Shown: in pieces, positions 63,974-64,000 of the stretch
Position numbering within the stretch: position 1 is the first letter of the stretch
Layout: each line of letters begins with the position of its first letter
Made by a program: the position numbers and the translations under genes
NCBI GenBank assembly: GCA_947500825.1
Contig: CANMTR010000002.1
Location: 186,001 to 250,000 of the forward strand
Length of the DNA stretch: 64,000 bases
Reading direction: 5' to 3'
Source: an uncultured Paracoccaceae bacterium
GTDB taxonomy: Bacteria > Pseudomonadota > Alphaproteobacteria > Rhodobacterales > Rhodobacteraceae
Notes under the pieces: model-generated
Databases searched by the model: none
Told to the model about the DNA's origin: nothing
The model's input: only the letters and a program-made list of their open reading frames with translations

Positions 63974-64000
63974 ATGAAGCCCTTCGAAGACATCTACGAA
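63974..64000 (+). CDS. Start of a further gene, cut by the window end
   Basis: Only nine codons (MKPFEDIYE) are visible after a weak purine-rich stretch. The opening recalls DNA-3-methyladenine glycosylase I proteins of the family, but nine residues are too few to decide. Confidence 0.35.

Overview
The window is chromosomal DNA of very high GC content from an alphaproteobacterium of the Rhodobacteraceae, most likely a phototroph of the Rhodobacter/Cereibacter type. The strongest evidence is a superoperon crtEF-bchCXYZ-pufQBALMX next to crtDC and tspO, with pufX after pufM and no pufC cytochrome gene there. A second line of evidence is the neighbourhood of the dcw cell-division cluster: mraZ is preceded by a UpsM-like leader RNA, and a DUF1127 gene followed by CCUCCUCCC hairpin RNAs lies beside it, as in Rhodobacter sphaeroides. 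No prophage, insertion sequence or CRISPR array was seen.

Layout. 1-4.4 kb: a minus-strand TRAP transporter operon (dctP, dctQ, dctM) running into an IclR regulator and a crotonase/FadJ-type enzyme cut by the window edge, with a perfect IclR-like operator before dctP. 4.4-8.5 kb: urate/ureide catabolism (uraH, fused puuE-uraD, allA, NCS2 permease). 8.6-15.1 kb: the rod-shape operon mreBCD-mrdA-rodA, with a hydroxyacid reductase gene joined to its end. 15-18 kb: small housekeeping genes (YetF-like, acylphosphatase, LMW phosphatase, sirtuin, L28). 18.1-21.7 kb: meaB and hrpB. 21.7-30.7 kb: the dcw cluster mraZ-rsmH-ftsL-ftsI-murE-murF-mraY-murD. 30.7-32.2 kb: an RNA-rich stretch with the mraZ leader (UpsM-like), a DUF1127 protein gene and an array of about six two-hairpin RNAs. 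32.2-40.6 kb: pcrA/uvrD, small membrane proteins, lldD, pyruvate carboxylase and two tRNA-Gly genes. 40.8-48.3 kb: prpE, a membrane-bound PilZ protein, the Hsp20/DUF1150 pair with a heat-shock promoter, purEK, an EamA transporter and a lipoprotein. 48.3-61.1 kb: photosynthesis genes. 61-64 kb: an MscS channel, tspO and the first codons of a further gene.

How the genes work together. The photosynthesis block supplies the LH1-reaction centre polypeptides (PufBALM), the LH1 ring protein PufX, chlorophyllide reductase (BchXYZ), the next bacteriochlorophyll step (BchC) and spheroidene-type carotenoid steps (CrtE, F, D, C). TGT-N12-ACA sites over the bchC promoter and between crtE and crtD indicate control by a PpsR/CrtJ repressor. 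The mre/rod and dcw blocks together make the cell wall for elongation and division. Most operons are packed with 4-base ATGA stop/start overlaps, which implies translational coupling.

Most notable observations: the multi-copy CCUCCUCCC RNA array with a 178-bp internal duplication; three GGG-centred boxes at 10-bp spacing in the dcw leader promoter that fit MraZ sites; a 69-codon ORF joining bchY and bchZ by ATGA overlaps at both ends; a dispersed 5' element before three unrelated genes; crtC without a normal start codon; and an MscS gene between crtC and tspO.
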